Shown here: piece after piece, positions 33,398-44,680 of the stretch
Layout: every line of letters begins with the position of its first letter
Numbering within the stretch: position 1 is the stretch's first letter
NCBI GenBank assembly: GCA_936440205.1
Contig: OW387140.1
Coordinates: 19,093,659-19,157,658 of the forward strand
Direction of reading: 5' to 3'
Length of the DNA: 64,000 nt
Source: Lepidonotus clava
Taxonomy: Eukaryota > Annelida > Polychaeta > Phyllodocida > Polynoidae
The notes under the pieces: model-generated
The model's database searches: none
Told to the model about the DNA's origin: nothing
Seen by the model: only the letters and a program-made list of their open reading frames with translations
Position numbers and translations under genes: made by a program

Positions 33398-34372
33398 CTA
33401 TTTCTGGTCCTTCTTAGGGCCATTACGATAACAATCTTTCTTTGCGTGTCCTGATTTCTCACAAACAATGCAAATATGAGACATATTACACTTCCCCTGA
33501 CACCCCTGGTCAGAGTTAAACCTGAAACAGATTTTTTCCCCTACGCCCGTACCGTTGTTACGACGGCTTTTGCTTTCCCTGTAGGGTGTCTTACCAGAAC
33601 TGGCTTTAAAAGTATTCTCAAAGCTGAAATGGGAAAAAATTTCCTCCTGATCCACTGAGGCAAACTGCGTTACCCCTAGCCTATTGGCCCTCTCCCTTAC
33701 CGCCCGATCGTATTTGTTAAAAGTATCGAAGGTGTACATTTTCTTAGTAGCTTTTTCAGTTAATACTTTTAAATGTTTGACAACTGGCGATGGATCTGCC
33801 TTTTCGACGATTAATTTCTCAACAGTTTTAACTCCCATTAACAGAATATCCTCTACACATCTGGGTTCATCGCCCTTAGCAAAGAATTTTTTCTGGGCAA
33901 ATTTCTTTGTGTGGTTTTTACCTTCCACAGGAGGAGCGCTGTCTGAGGAGGAGCTGGAAGACCTACTGCTTGACGAAGCCGAGGAGCTTGAACTGCGTAA
34001 CGGGGCCTTCTTCTTCGCCTGCCGTCTTCTCTGCCGTCTCGGCTTGACGTCTTCCCACTCCGAAGAGGATACTTCACCCGACGACGGTTGAGCCGTCTTG
34101 CTGGCCGTCTTGTTGCCGCCCCCAGATGTTGCTGCTTTGACAAGTATCTCGATGTTCTCCGACATCCTCGTGACCGTCTTCTCCAGTTTACCAATCCTCG
34201 CTCCTTGTTCAGCGAACATCTTTTCTCCCTTCAGACGCATCGAGGACACGTCTTGGGCGTTGCCCTGCTGCTCCTTCAATTGCACACCCGCAGATTGTGC
34301 AACCTTGCACTTTTTGCCCGTTGGAGCGGCGTGACGGATTTTGCAAATCCTGCAAAAATTAAAGCCAGCCAT
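33398..34372 (-). CDS. Ngaro ORF1, gag-like protein with zinc knuckles
   Basis: A 324-codon ORF of the retroelement. It starts with a CRICKIRHAAPTGKKC cysteine/histidine module, then a coiled segment (about residues 45-85), then a Ser/Arg-rich low-complexity stretch. Near the C-terminus is a second Cys/His region: CFRF...C...C..HIC followed by CIVCEKSGHAKKDC, a CCHC-type knuckle. This is the usual make-up of ORF1 in Ngaro/DIRS elements, thought to bind the element's RNA. It is the first gene after repeat A1. Treated as part of a fossil element. Confidence 0.8.
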   Translation of the reverse strand: MAGFNFCRICKIRHAAPTGKKCKVAQSAGVQLKEQQGNAQDVSSMRLKGEKMFAEQGARIGKLEKTVTRMSENIEILVKAATSGGGNKTASKTAQPSSGEVSSSEWEDVKPRRQRRRQAKKKAPLRSSSSSASSSSRSSSSSSDSAPPVEGKNHTKKFAQKKFFAKGDEPRCVEDILLMGVKTVEKLIVEKADPSPVVKHLKVLTEKATKKMYTFDTFNKYDRAVRERANRLGVTQFASVDQEEIFSHFSFENTFKASSGKTPYRESKSRRNNGTGVGEKICFRFNSDQGCQGKCNMSHICIVCEKSGHAKKDCYRNGPKKDQK

Positions 34373-34479
34373 ACTCCTGACTTTACGGAACTGCGTACCA
34401 AAAATCTTCGTAACCGACTCCTCACAGGTAAGCAGAAACTTTTCTACTAATAACCGCTTTCCCCAGCCGGTTCTGTACC

Positions 34480-34652
34480 TTAGACGATGTGAGCAGGTCG
34501 GTGGTGTGGGAGCAACTGAAAGTTAACGGTTACGCTCCGAGTTTATATAGTGACCAGACAACGGATCCGCGTAACCATGGGGATGGAAGAGGTTACGTCG
34601 CCGCCTGCTCCCGGAAATAACAATTTTGAGGTCTCGGAACCCAAAATATTAC
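34480..34652 (-). repeat. Ngaro terminal repeat A1
   Basis: 173 bp at the 5' end of the retroelement, matching A2 at 29002-29174 apart from two transitions. Its start (minus strand GTAATATTTTGGG) is the left boundary of the element. Confidence 0.9.
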
Positions 34653-37011
34653 GAAATTTGTAATGACGTCCAGATATAGGACACGGACAAGAGGAATCTA
34701 TCTACAATGTTACGATGTATAATGTGTGTTAAGTTGTTTTGTTTCTTATGTTAGTTTTTTTATTCCTTGCCATACGTTGGCAGGTTAGTCGTACTGCACA
34801 CTGAGCAATATGCTACTAGTATGACTCTCGATGGCTGTCTCTGAAATTCAGGGCCCTTTCTCATGGCCCGGTAGTCACCCTGTTTGTTCTGGGTGCCCAC
34901 GTCCTGTTTTGGCGGTCATACTGACCTGCCAGCCACTCGTGCCAACCGCCTGTAGTCCTGTTTCCACTCACCTGCCTTTCCCAGGGACTAGGGTGAGCAA
35001 GTTAACATAACTCAGCCTGGAGGTAGGACTATGGAAAGATCCTTTGATAGCCATAATAAGTTAACAGATCTTCGTTTTAGTTTCTGTGGTAGGTATGAGG
35101 AACACTGTAAAGTTCTTTTCTTTCCTAGTGTCTATCAATATCATATTGGTTGAAGGTAATTGCCCCTTCAATAGCAAGAAAAAAGATCATAACTAAACCC
35201 CTTTGACAGAGCATGACACTTGACATGACCGACAGGTTGACAATCGTAAATGAAACCCAGCCGTTTTCGAAGACCCCAAAGACCTCAGAAGCTAAGCCTT
35301 TTAAAATCCACTAATTAGTCCACTAATTGGATCTTTCGTTCAATGCTTTGTAAATGATAAATCTTCAACAATTAAATGGTTGATATGATCAGCTCATCAG
35401 TTGTAACTTAGTGCAGCCGTACGGTTTTGGGTAAAGCCCGGTTGTTTTCGGTAAAGCTCTGCGTTTTCGGTGGGTGAGCAGCTCGGGAGGCCCGGACACG
35501 ACAGGAACACGTGTTGGCGGGCGATGGGCGGCGGCGATAGGCCCAGGGCCAACACGACCAACAGGGGCGGCCGGCGCTGAGCCACCCCGACAGCTGCGAG
35601 CAGCTGTGAGCGGTTTGAGAGCAGTTTGAACCCCTCAGCCCGGGTCAGGCCTCAGCCTGCCAGCCAGGGAGTCAGCACCCGCAGGTTGGGGAGGGGGGCA
35701 CTACACTGACATACCGGGAGGAGCAGCAGTAGGGCTTCTGTGCGCTCCCACACGAGACTGAATAGAAACTCATTCGTTCAGCTCCAAAGTGATTATATTG
35801 GCTAGCTAGATTAAACATTAATGTTGATAATGTTATTGATGAATTGAACCAGCTGCAATGTGAATATAGATCAACATTGTTATAAACAAATGGAAGACTA
35901 AATATGCTTTTCTTTGAGAATACCAGGTCTTCAATGGGTTTCAGATACTATTTGATTACGCGCACACAAACCTTTGAGGCTAGGGAATATGTTATTGGTT
36001 ACATGAATTTAGGGTAACAATGCAAGGAAAATTGCAAACCCAAAACCGTGCACCAAAAAGCCAATATCCAGCTTTGATAGCGGCCTAACTAACCACCACA
36101 ATTCATGCCCAAGTCCCCCCCATCCCCATCCCGAGTTGGCCACCAGCATGTGGCCCACAGTATGTGTGTGCTCGAGGAGTGAGGGGTGTTTGGGGATGGG
36201 GAGGTTAGGCGGAGGAGGAGGCTGGGATGAGAACCAGCCGTCGTCCACATGGCATTCACATGTGTAGCGATTAAAAGGGAAAACACGGCTGGCGCCAGCG
36301 GTTCATTAGACCGGCTGGGGCCGTCTGGGGCGAGGGGCGCTGATGGCTTCCACACCGGGCCGGGCCGGGGGGTGACGGGCTGGAGACGGGTGGGGGCCGC
36401 CGGCCGTCAGCTCCCTCATTAGGGCACTATTGTACTATACGTGTACTTAGGGATATAGGAATTTATTTGTATCTCTATGTTATCACGGAGAAAGACAACA
36501 GAATGGTCGCAAAAAGTTAAGGGGCTATAGAAACCCAAGTATGCAAGAATAGGCCCTAAGTCCTCCATTTTGTATTTCTTTCCTTGTAATGAAATACTCT
36601 TCTTGACAGAAAAACAGATTTTCATATGGCAAAGTAACTTTGGTAACCATTGTGTTTGTGGCTTTGTATGCTTAGTGAATGTAAGGATGTCTCATCTCAA
36701 CAATTTACTACAAACTGAAAACGTTTGCTTAAATGTTTTCCTTGATGCACATAAATACAGAACTCACAATAGGTACCCTATAACGGACATGTTGGGCTAT
36801 CCCGCCTTTACTACTGTGACTCTATGGTGTATGAACCAAGACCTTCGACGTTTGGTCTGGGGGTACAAAGTAGATTGTATGTCACGTTTAACTCTGTTAT
36901 AGCGAAAGAGGTTTATCGTTTTTATTCTATAATAGATGGTGTATACTGTGTGAATTTGATGAGCGAATAACATTGAGAGGATGCAGCTATTGGTTCTTAA
37001 TTTTATGTGAC
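34653..37011. other. Non-coding region with a GC-rich patch at 35.4-35.75 kb
   Basis: At 35430-35700 the sequence is GC-rich with GAGCAGCTC (35476-35484), GAGCAGCTG (35598-35606) and several related GAGCGG/GAGCAG words. Another GC-rich stretch is at 36270-36420. No exon is supported; frames over these patches lack domains. The rest is AT-rich. Confidence 0.4.
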
Positions 37012-37055
37012 ACCATGGAGTGTAAAATAAGTAATCTTGTTTTACACTCCTTGGT
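37012..37055. repeat. Short hairpin
   Basis: ACCATGGAGTGTAAAA (37012-37027) faces TTTTACACTCCTTGGT (37040-37055): a 16-bp stem with one mismatch and a 12-nt loop. Too short for a typical microRNA precursor. It may be a relic of a small inverted-repeat element. Confidence 0.5.
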
Positions 37056-39126
37056 GGTACACCAACAAGGTATGATATAGAAACGAATTACTTCAACTAA
37101 ATCAGGGGCGTTTTAGTGTGCCAGAGCAGGGAAATTCAAACAAGCATACCTCAGCCTCTAACTAATACGAATATTTTGAAATTGTTTGCAGCATCAAAAG
37201 AGAGCACTGTTAATCCTGATTCATCGCAGGTTGCTTTTTCCCATGATTGATCACATTTAGGCACATAACGCTATAACTTTAGATACTATAAAAGTGTTTC
37301 TATTGAACTAAACCTTTGAAATTCTTCATTGCTAGAGTAAGGAATGTCTCTGTATAATCTACTTGAGAAACATCGTATTCCCGGTGTTCGGTAGAAGCAG
37401 TGTAGGTGAAACTAACCTTTACAACGCACCTCACTAAATGTCAAGGACCAACTAGGTGAGTACAGCCTGGAGAACACCACAATAAGTAAAAGGTCTTAAA
37501 TAGTATTTTCGTCTTTTTGTCTTCAAATTGCCGTATATAAAACAGCTAAAGTGCGTTAGGGCATGAGGGAGGGTTATTCATTTTATATTATAAGAATATT
37601 GCAACCTAGCCTGTATTCATAAGCATAATATTAATCAATGTGTAGTTTATCATTTTATCAATATACGATACACCATCAATAAAGCTGAAGCTCTATATGC
37701 ATATACTTAACGAGCTTTTCTAACGGTTTTTTCATTAACCAACGGAATCGCTCTTTTGAAAAATGGTAAAGAGTACTTTTGAACGAGAAAGGTATGTCAA
37801 AAGAATAACAGACACAGTGTGTGTAGTTTTCGAAATACATGCATAAAACGCTTTCACTTAAAGCCTGCCTATTTTCTTGAAGCCAGGGTGTCACTTTATC
37901 TACGGATAAGTGTCAATCAGGGCATAAATCACACTTAAATGTAAACGAACACCAGAGTAGCTGGGAGGTTACTAACCCGATTGGAATATGCTTCTTGCCA
38001 GTCCAGTTCCTATGAGCAGGTATTGGTCTCTGTCATAAACAGAAGCCGTGTGGCTCAAATTGAAAGGGGCTGTGTCGCTCACCTAAACGTCGGGTGATTT
38101 TGTAGCATCATCTTTTGAAAAAAAAACAGGTTTTTCTCATGTTGGGTTTCTGAATTCTGTTGGGATTCCACCGGGAGTGACCCTTCTGTTGGTGGCGGAA
38201 AGGGCGTGGGGGAGCGGTGGGCGGGGTCGGGGCAGGGGTGGCAGGGCGCACCTGCTCCCTCCTGTCTGCTCCTCCAGCCCCTCCTCCAGTACCCCGTGGG
38301 AGATAAGGCCACGGAGGGGCTTATCTCCTCTGATACAGGCGGTATGCCACCCTCCACCACCGCACACTTGGGGGTGGGGACGGGGGATGGTAGGAGGTGT
38401 AGGATGGGGAAGGAGTGCTCACAGAGGGGGGCTACTACCAGTATTTAGACATGTCATAGTTTGACATTCTTGTCTTTTTTCAAAATGTTTCAAGTCGACT
38501 CTGCTTTCCTGACAGGGTGGGAAATAAACCTGTGTATGCAATAAAAATGGATTTACTCTCACATCAGGCTTTGACACTGGTTGTGACTTGTACAAGTCCG
38601 ATCGGAATCGGTGATATATGGTATGCATGTACTCCTTCATACCTGAAGTTTTGTTAAACAACGAATGCCTTGATGGGATACATGCAATCATCAATGTCTC
38701 ATTAGATATTATCTAGCAAGCGTGGTTCAGTGTCAATGAACCAGTTATCTGACTAAGGTTTTTATATGATAAAGGTTGGACAAGACACACTTAACCTTTA
38801 GACAGCATCCATCTAGGATGAATAAAACTAAACAATTTGTGCCCTCATACATCTTTCCTAAGTTATTCCACAGACGGGAATGGCTCATAAGTACTATCAA
38901 ATGTATCCCCTCCTGCCACCAACACCCAGGAGGTAAAGACTGCAGACAGAGCGTCTCCAGGCGTCACCCCGGAGGTTAGGGGGGACAGGAGGGGTACACC
39001 GCAATCTGTCCGCAATCTCCTAAAATCAGGAGGCCCCAAGGTGGGGAGTAGACACATACCAGATGCCTTACACATTAGTGTACACTCAACGCTCCCCTTT
39101 ATCAGGGGCGGGAGTTAAACCCCACA
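37056..39126. other. Non-coding region
   Basis: AT-rich to 38150, then a G-rich/C-rich patch at 38200-38420 with overlapping spurious frames on both strands. No feature is supported. Confidence 0.45.
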
Positions 39127-39132
39127 CCTGCA

Positions 39133-39542
39133 CAGAGGCTCCAAGTCTCCTGATTTTCAAGGAGATCTCCTGGATTTTGGCCCTTTTTCAAAGATCTCCT
39201 GGATCTCCTGCAATTCAGAAAAATCTCCTTGATTTTGAGTATTATTTGAGTATATATTATATACACCAAAAATATGTAATATTCATGTACTTATAGACTT
39301 AAAAAGACCAGAAATTTCATGTTAAATGCATGAAATTGTACATTTCAAAAGACAATATTGTAAAATTTTCTTAACAGACACTTTACTTTTGACATTTTAT
39401 TAAACTTTTAGCCACATGTTTTAAGATTAAATTCAAAATTAGAACCTGAAATATTTCTTTCTCCGGATAAAAACCTCCCGCATTTTACACCTTTAAAGAG
39501 GGAGATCTCCTGGATTTATGTCTTGGTAACTTGGAGCCTCTG
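39133..39542. mobile_element. 410-bp MITE with CAGAGGCTCCAAGT termini
   Basis: Perfect 14-bp terminal inverted repeats: CAGAGGCTCCAAGT at 39133-39146 and ACTTGGAGCCTCTG at 39529-39542. CCTGCA flanks both ends (39127-39132, 39543-39548) as an apparent 6-bp target duplication. The inside is AT-rich, with several copies of 'AGATCTCCTGGAT' near both ends. No coding capacity. The CAGAG terminus recalls hAT elements, but those usually make 8-bp duplications, so the family is left open. Confidence 0.8.
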
Positions 39543-39548
39543 CCTGCA

Positions 39549-40013
39549 GGACCAGCGGGTTGTCATACACACTCAGTGTACAGGACTAAAAAGGCGGGAA
39601 CTTAAGGACACTCCAGGATGTTGTTCCTGCTGTATCAAAAGATCATTGTTCACTGAGTCAAGAAATATTACATGTTTTGGTTGCGACCTGAAACAAGTTG
39701 GGTTGTCTAAAAAGCCATTGGTTCGCCAATTGTCAATTACCTGATATGACTTTTAGGGAAGCCGCAATGCTTTTTTTAAATAAATCAGTCTCCGATTTTG
39801 TCTTCACCGGATCTCGCGATACCAATGTGGGGGAAACAGAGAAGCAAATCGGAATTTAACCTGTAAACTAAGGAGAAACTGTGGCCGAGTGTGCGGCTGG
39901 GTGTGAGAGTGATGGGAAAGACAGCTGCGTACCCTCCAGATTAGAAACAAAGTGGGCCGGGAGAGGCACCACACGGACTACAGTCAGCTCTCATCATGTT
40001 GACTGAAGCTTCG
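39549..40013. other. Non-coding spacer
   Basis: Unremarkable sequence between the MITE and the minisatellite. Confidence 0.5.
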
Positions 40014-40330
40014 CTCTTTGACAGTGGCTTCGGCCGCTTTGGCCTCTGACAGTGGCTTCTGCCCCTGACAGTGGCTTCTGACAGTGCCTTCTACCTCTGA
40101 CAGTGGCTTCAGCCCCTGACAGTGGCTTCAGCCCCTGACAAATTCTCCAGCCCCTGACCGTGGCTTCTGACAGTGCCTTCCACCTCTGACAGTGGCTTCG
40201 GCCCCTTCCCGTGGCTTCTGGCAGTGCCTTCTGCCTCTGACAGTGGCTTCGGGCTTCGACAGTGGCTTCAGCCTCGGATAGTGGCTTCAGCTTCTGACAG
40301 TGGCTTCAGTCTTTGACAGTGGCTTTGAGT
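40014..40330 (+). repeat. Minisatellite, unit about TGACAGTGGCTTCAGCCCC
   Basis: About fifteen degenerate copies of a roughly 18-20-bp unit centred on GACAGTGGCTTC. There is a higher-order variant that includes 'CTGACAGTGCCTTC.ACCTC'. Weaker copies trail to about 40450. No frame is open throughout, so it is not a repeat-protein exon. Confidence 0.85.
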
Positions 40331-40910
40331 ACTGTTCATCAACAGTGTCGTCTGTCTTCAGAGTTCGACTGTGGTGACAAGCATTGACTGTTGCTTTGAG
40401 CATTGTCTATGGCTTCAGTACTTTTCATTGGCTTCTATACTTTCGCTTCGAGCAATGACTGTGGGCAGTGTTGCGTGCAGGTTCCAATAGTGTCATCGCA
40501 GTATGATTCTTTGAGGTCTGACGTGTGACTTTTCCGTAATCATGATCAATACATTTGATCCCAATTCCGTCCCAGCGCCGTCCCAGTATAATCATCTTCC
40601 GCAACGGCATCACTGCATGAAAATATTACATACCCCACACCTGAAAAACACTTGATGTAGAAAACTCAACTTAGGTCTGAGTGGACGTTAGCCCGCGCCT
40701 GCCCCCAACAACAACAATGTAGCCGCTGAGACGAGGAGCCGTTTGGGCGAGCGGCTCAGGCGAGCAGCTGGTATTACTCACGGGAGATAAGGGGAGGGGG
40801 AGGGGGCCTCTCAGGAGAGCGTCCCGGGCAGCTGGGTCCCGCACACGTAATAGGTAACCAGCAGGACCAGCTGGTACCGGCGAAACGACTGTCAGTGAGG
40901 TGGTGGGCGG
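40331..40910. other. Non-coding, decaying minisatellite flank and GC-rich patch
   Basis: Degenerate minisatellite-like sequence to 40450. Then a GC-rich patch at 40690-40880 with GAGCGGCTC (40750-40758) and GAGCAGCTG (40762-40770). No exon is seen. Confidence 0.45.
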
Positions 40911-41040
40911 GGACAGAAACTAGGGATAGAAACGGAGGGATAGGAAGAGGGAACAGAAACGGAGGGACAGGAACCCGGACAGGAACCAGGGTTAGAAACA
41001 AAGGGCAAGAAGTAGGGACAGAAACGGAGGAACAAGGAGG
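40911..41040 (+). repeat. Purine-rich minisatellite, unit about GGACAGAAACGGAGG
   Basis: Irregular tandem copies of a 15-20-bp purine-rich word (GGACAGAAAC/GGAGGGA/AGGAAC). It explains the proline/serine-rich frames seen on the opposite strand. Confidence 0.7.
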
Positions 41041-41160
41041 ACCGATAAATATTATTTCCTTCGGGATGTAGAGGATATAGGAATGGGGATAAAATGTAAC
41101 CCAAAACGAAATTAAGAAATATGTGAGGAAGATATGCAGTTAGGCAAAGTAAAAAGACAA

Positions 41161-41174
41161 GGGGGGGGGGGGGG
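41161..41174 (+). repeat. Poly(G) run
   Basis: 14 consecutive G within a purine-rich tract. Confidence 0.9.
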
Positions 41175-44100
41175 ATGGGCAAGGGAAACTGAAAAGGAAA
41201 GGGCTACAGAAAGGGGAATGACCATGAGCAATGACTGAGAATAGAGCAAGGTTGATCTGGGAGGAATGCAGAGAGGTAGAAAGTGGCAGTATAATATTAT
41301 GACATATAACATTGCGAACAAGATTGAGAAAAACAGGTAACCTAGAAAAGAAACAAATTAAATGAGGGAGATCGTGTTTGGAGAAACTGATATATTCAGA
41401 TATTGGGTTTTCAATATAACTAAATCAAAATTTAATGTCTAACTAGCTATGATCATTAAAATTATATATGAGCAGAGATAGAGAACGATAGGAAGGGTAA
41501 ACATGTTCAGGGGTGACCACACTCTCAACCCTGGAGGACAAGACTAGTGTTGGCCTTTCACATGCCACATAAGAAATAAAACCTGGCACGATTCTCTTTA
41601 GTATTGTTAAATAACTATTCAAACTCAACTGGGACTTTGGGTGGTGGTAGTTGAGTATGGTGGTGGTTCCCTACATGTTTGGGTCAATCATGTAATGTTT
41701 AGTGGGAGAGAGGTCCTCAACCCGCATGGGCCTCTATCATGCGGGTATGAGGACAGAAATGTAACAACATAAGTGCGCAACTTAATCTTATTTTGGTAGT
41801 TAGGAATGTTTCTGAATATGTGACCAATCGTGGGAATTGGTGTCCTAGAGGGGGAAAGTATGAAAATGAATTTACAATCTTAGCTTTCAGACAATACAAA
41901 CCATTTTTAAATATTCCTATTGTAGGCAGAGATATGCGCATTTGAAATCCCCTATGCGGTACACACTAGCAAACCCCTGTTTTACCTTTTGTGCTTCATA
42001 TCCATATTAAAGCTCCCTGAACCAAAGCATATTTAGTTAACAAAATACAATTTTCTTAATTATCACAATTACTTAAAATACAATAACTTTTCACACAGAT
42101 CTCCATTCAATTAACAGTTTTTAACACTGCAAACTGAAAGACTTTTTTTTTATTAAACCTGATAAAAAATATTCTATGCAATCTGAATATTCCTTTTTCT
42201 GTTGCCATGGTAACATGAGAACATTCCTTAATGTAACACCCTTTTTAAAAAGGCTGCTCCTTGCAAAATTACCCATAATGCAACTTTCATAAATGAATAG
42301 AATAATTTGTTGCTCATAATCTTAATCTCTGGAAAATTCTGTCCATGTCACATTTCAAAGGGAAATATGCATCATTAGCTTGTTTTCATCGATACCTCAC
42401 TTAATAATGGATTTAGAGCAAAATAACTAATATCCCTCTAGGTTACCATATGCCGTGACTGGTCACATATATATAATTGTTATCATTCGTTGCCATAGAT
42501 TACCAGGCATTGCGACCTAATGTGTTGTTTCATGGGGAATATATATTTACCTCAATGTTATTTGTAAAACGATGTACCTAGGCTATTGGACCATTGTTAC
42601 ATCACTCCCTTATAGCCCATATATTTTTTCAGTGACTGTTCCATACACACGAATTCATCTGTGCACATATCGAGTGCAGCCATCCCGCATACCCAATATA
42701 AACTAACCACTAGGACCAGTGACCTCAGCGACCCCAAGTTGAGCAGATCAGGATGGAGTCCAAAGTGAGCCAGAGCAGCTGTGAGCATAATGTGTATCCC
42801 TGAGCCACTTAGGGCCTGGTCCTGTTAAACGCCCAATAACACTAGCAGACACAGTCTAAAAACATTATGGGGTCAAAAACCAACAGACAATAGGCTATAC
42901 GGATAGTTTACAACTGTGCAGTTCTGTGTCGAAAAGGAAAAAAGGGATGTAATCAAATGAATAAGCTTGAATAAAAGAATTTGAGACTTGAAAAGGTCAC
43001 ATACATTACAGACGTAATAATAGATTATCCACTGGTGTACTGATTCAAGGGTTCCTGGTTCGATTTCGGAACACACAAATTTATACAGTATGTCCGTGTT
43101 CCTGTTCCTGGTCTAATCTCAACCATCGCCAACGGCCTGCAACGTCTGCAAACTATCATCTTGATTATGCCTTCTAACTTAAAACGGGCTTAAAACACAT
43201 AGGCCTATTATGCGTCTTTGTCATCAGAATTTCAGAAAGCACCTTTACTGACTAAAATGAAGAGTGAAGGATCCAGTGTCTTAAAAAAAGAGTTTAGAGC
43301 ACTATAAGCTCTATTTTACGAAAAGGGGCGTGGTGCACATTTACGTGCCCAACATTAAATCCGTCGCTGGTGTTTGAACCGTTTTCCCTTATTATGACCA
43401 TTTTTGTAAAGACTGAGACATTCAAGTGTTCCATGATGTGCCATATGTCAGTCCTGTGTCCCAGTTTGTGGGAGCAGCTCTAAACGGTGAGCTGGGTGTA
43501 ATATGAGCCGTATCCGGATATCATAACATCTGGTGATGGTTAAGACAGTCGCCGACCTCGGGACAATCATTAGACGCAATGGTATGCCATAGTTTGTATT
43601 TTGGGTACAAAGTGAAACCTTTGGGGTTCGTATACACCACTGCTTAGTAAAAACTGATGGGCACCTAAAAACATATAAAAGGTTTTCAAACTTAAATTTG
43701 ACTTGACTGGGAACGTATGGAGATTGAGGAGGTTAACCAGGAGGACTCCTGCTACAGAAAACCCCGAAAATTGGTGTATTGGGGACAGCAGTGAACATCC
43801 GGCAGTACATTTCAACTACCGGTGCACGTCGTACTAGATTTCCAGTGCGTGTTTCCGTCTTTACGTTCTATATTCCCTTCAGTTCATGTCCCTAGCCTGG
43901 TGAAAAGCGCAGTGAGTGACCGGAAAGGATGGAGTGGCAGCCTTACTCGTCCTAGGAACGACTAAGATGTAAAAACATTTACAAATAATTATGATAAGGC
44001 GTCATCAATTGTCCTATTTAATCCTTTTGGTAGTTCAAGATCTGTGGGGTAAATTTAGACGAATTGTGTAGGTGTGTGCAAGTCCCTGTAGCAGAGACGC

Positions 44101-44559
44101 GGTTCTCAGGGGGATCAGTGGTAGGGGCGACTACCAGACGGCCTCCCACACCTGTACATTCCTCCAGACCTCCAGGGCACCCCGCCTGCCACGGCCTAGG
44201 GCGGCCCAAGTGTCGGGGTGCCAACTGCTATCTAAAATGTACTGTTCAATTTCTTTGTAAGAAGAATAGTAATTATGTTAGGGTGTATATCTTATTTCAA
44301 TGGGGGATAGCTCATCACATTTTCAGCACCTGAGCTACTGCATACCCGCCACTCATACTTGTTCTACTGCTCGACTTGCTCTCCGAGTAGGAAGGACGAC
44401 ATAAGGAACCGCGAGGGGCACGTCCCACCCTGCCACGCAGTGAGCACCTCATAGGGAGAGGGGGCATCTGTTAGTTCACAGCACGGCCACCAGACGGCCT
44501 GTTATACACAGCTGGTGCCCGGCTGGTCGCTCTCCGCCAGCCTGACGCCACCCACACAC
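41175..44559. other. Non-coding region
   Basis: AT-rich throughout 41340-42600. GAGCAGCTG occurs at 42773-42781 and GAGCAGCTC at 43472-43480. A box-B-like 'CTGGTTCGATTTCGG' at about 43042 has no partner box A, so it is not a tRNA. GC-rich sequence covers 44080-44220. No gene is supported. Confidence 0.4.
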
Positions 44560-44644
44560 GCCACACACCAGCACGCGCATGCGCACCAGACGCCAAAGAC
44601 GTCGTCGGTTGTTTCCGGAAACGTCGGCAGTTCTCTTACAGGAT
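44560..44644 (+). promoter_or_regulatory. Promoter-like islet with NRF1 and ETS sites
   Basis: GCGCATGCGC (44575-44584) is a consensus NRF1 palindrome. TTTCCGGAAA (44612-44621) is an inverted pair of ETS cores. CpG density is raised from about 44520. An ATG followed by a short open segment and a donor-like GTGAGC lies directly downstream on the plus strand. This combination is typical of housekeeping promoters; whether a gene is really transcribed from here is inference. Confidence 0.35.
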
Positions 44645-44680
44645 ATGGAAACATTTGACGATTTAACGGAAGTGGGTCGG
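44645..44680 (+). CDS. Possible first coding exon, METFDDLTEVGR
   Basis: ATG at 44645 reads METFDDLTEVGR for 12 codons, followed directly by GTGAGC, a fair splice donor, in phase 0. It sits just below NRF1 and ETS sites in a CpG-rich islet. TTCTCTTACAG immediately before it could equally be an acceptor, making this an internal exon. The peptide is too short to identify, and I find no matching downstream exon in the rest of the window. Chance remains quite possible. Confidence 0.25.

Larger units (their letters stand above)
28866..34652 (-). mobile_element. Ngaro-type tyrosine-recombinase retrotransposon (DIRS order), with nested insertion
   Basis: Read on the minus strand, the order is repeat A1 (34652-34480), gag-like ORF, pol with reverse transcriptase and RNase H, tyrosine recombinase, repeat B1 (29282-29175), repeat A2 (29174-29002), repeat B2 (28973-28866). 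This A1-genes-B1-A2-B2 split direct repeat is the hallmark of Ngaro elements, which integrate by a recombinase and leave no target duplication. A1 and A2 (173 bp) differ at two positions by eye, and B1 and B2 (108 bp) are identical, so the insertion is young. It looks nearly whole but is broken: one foreign element is nested in pol (31598-32492), and there appears to be about one further interruption. Neighbouring Ngaro ORFs commonly overlap. Confidence 0.9.

Noticed and set aside
32926-34450. Several ORFs on both strands overlapping the Ngaro gag and pol genes
   Set aside because: Shadow frames of the retroelement's own ORFs.
43040-43060. Box-B-like CTGGTTCGATTTCGG
   Set aside because: No box A at tRNA spacing and no cloverleaf pairing.
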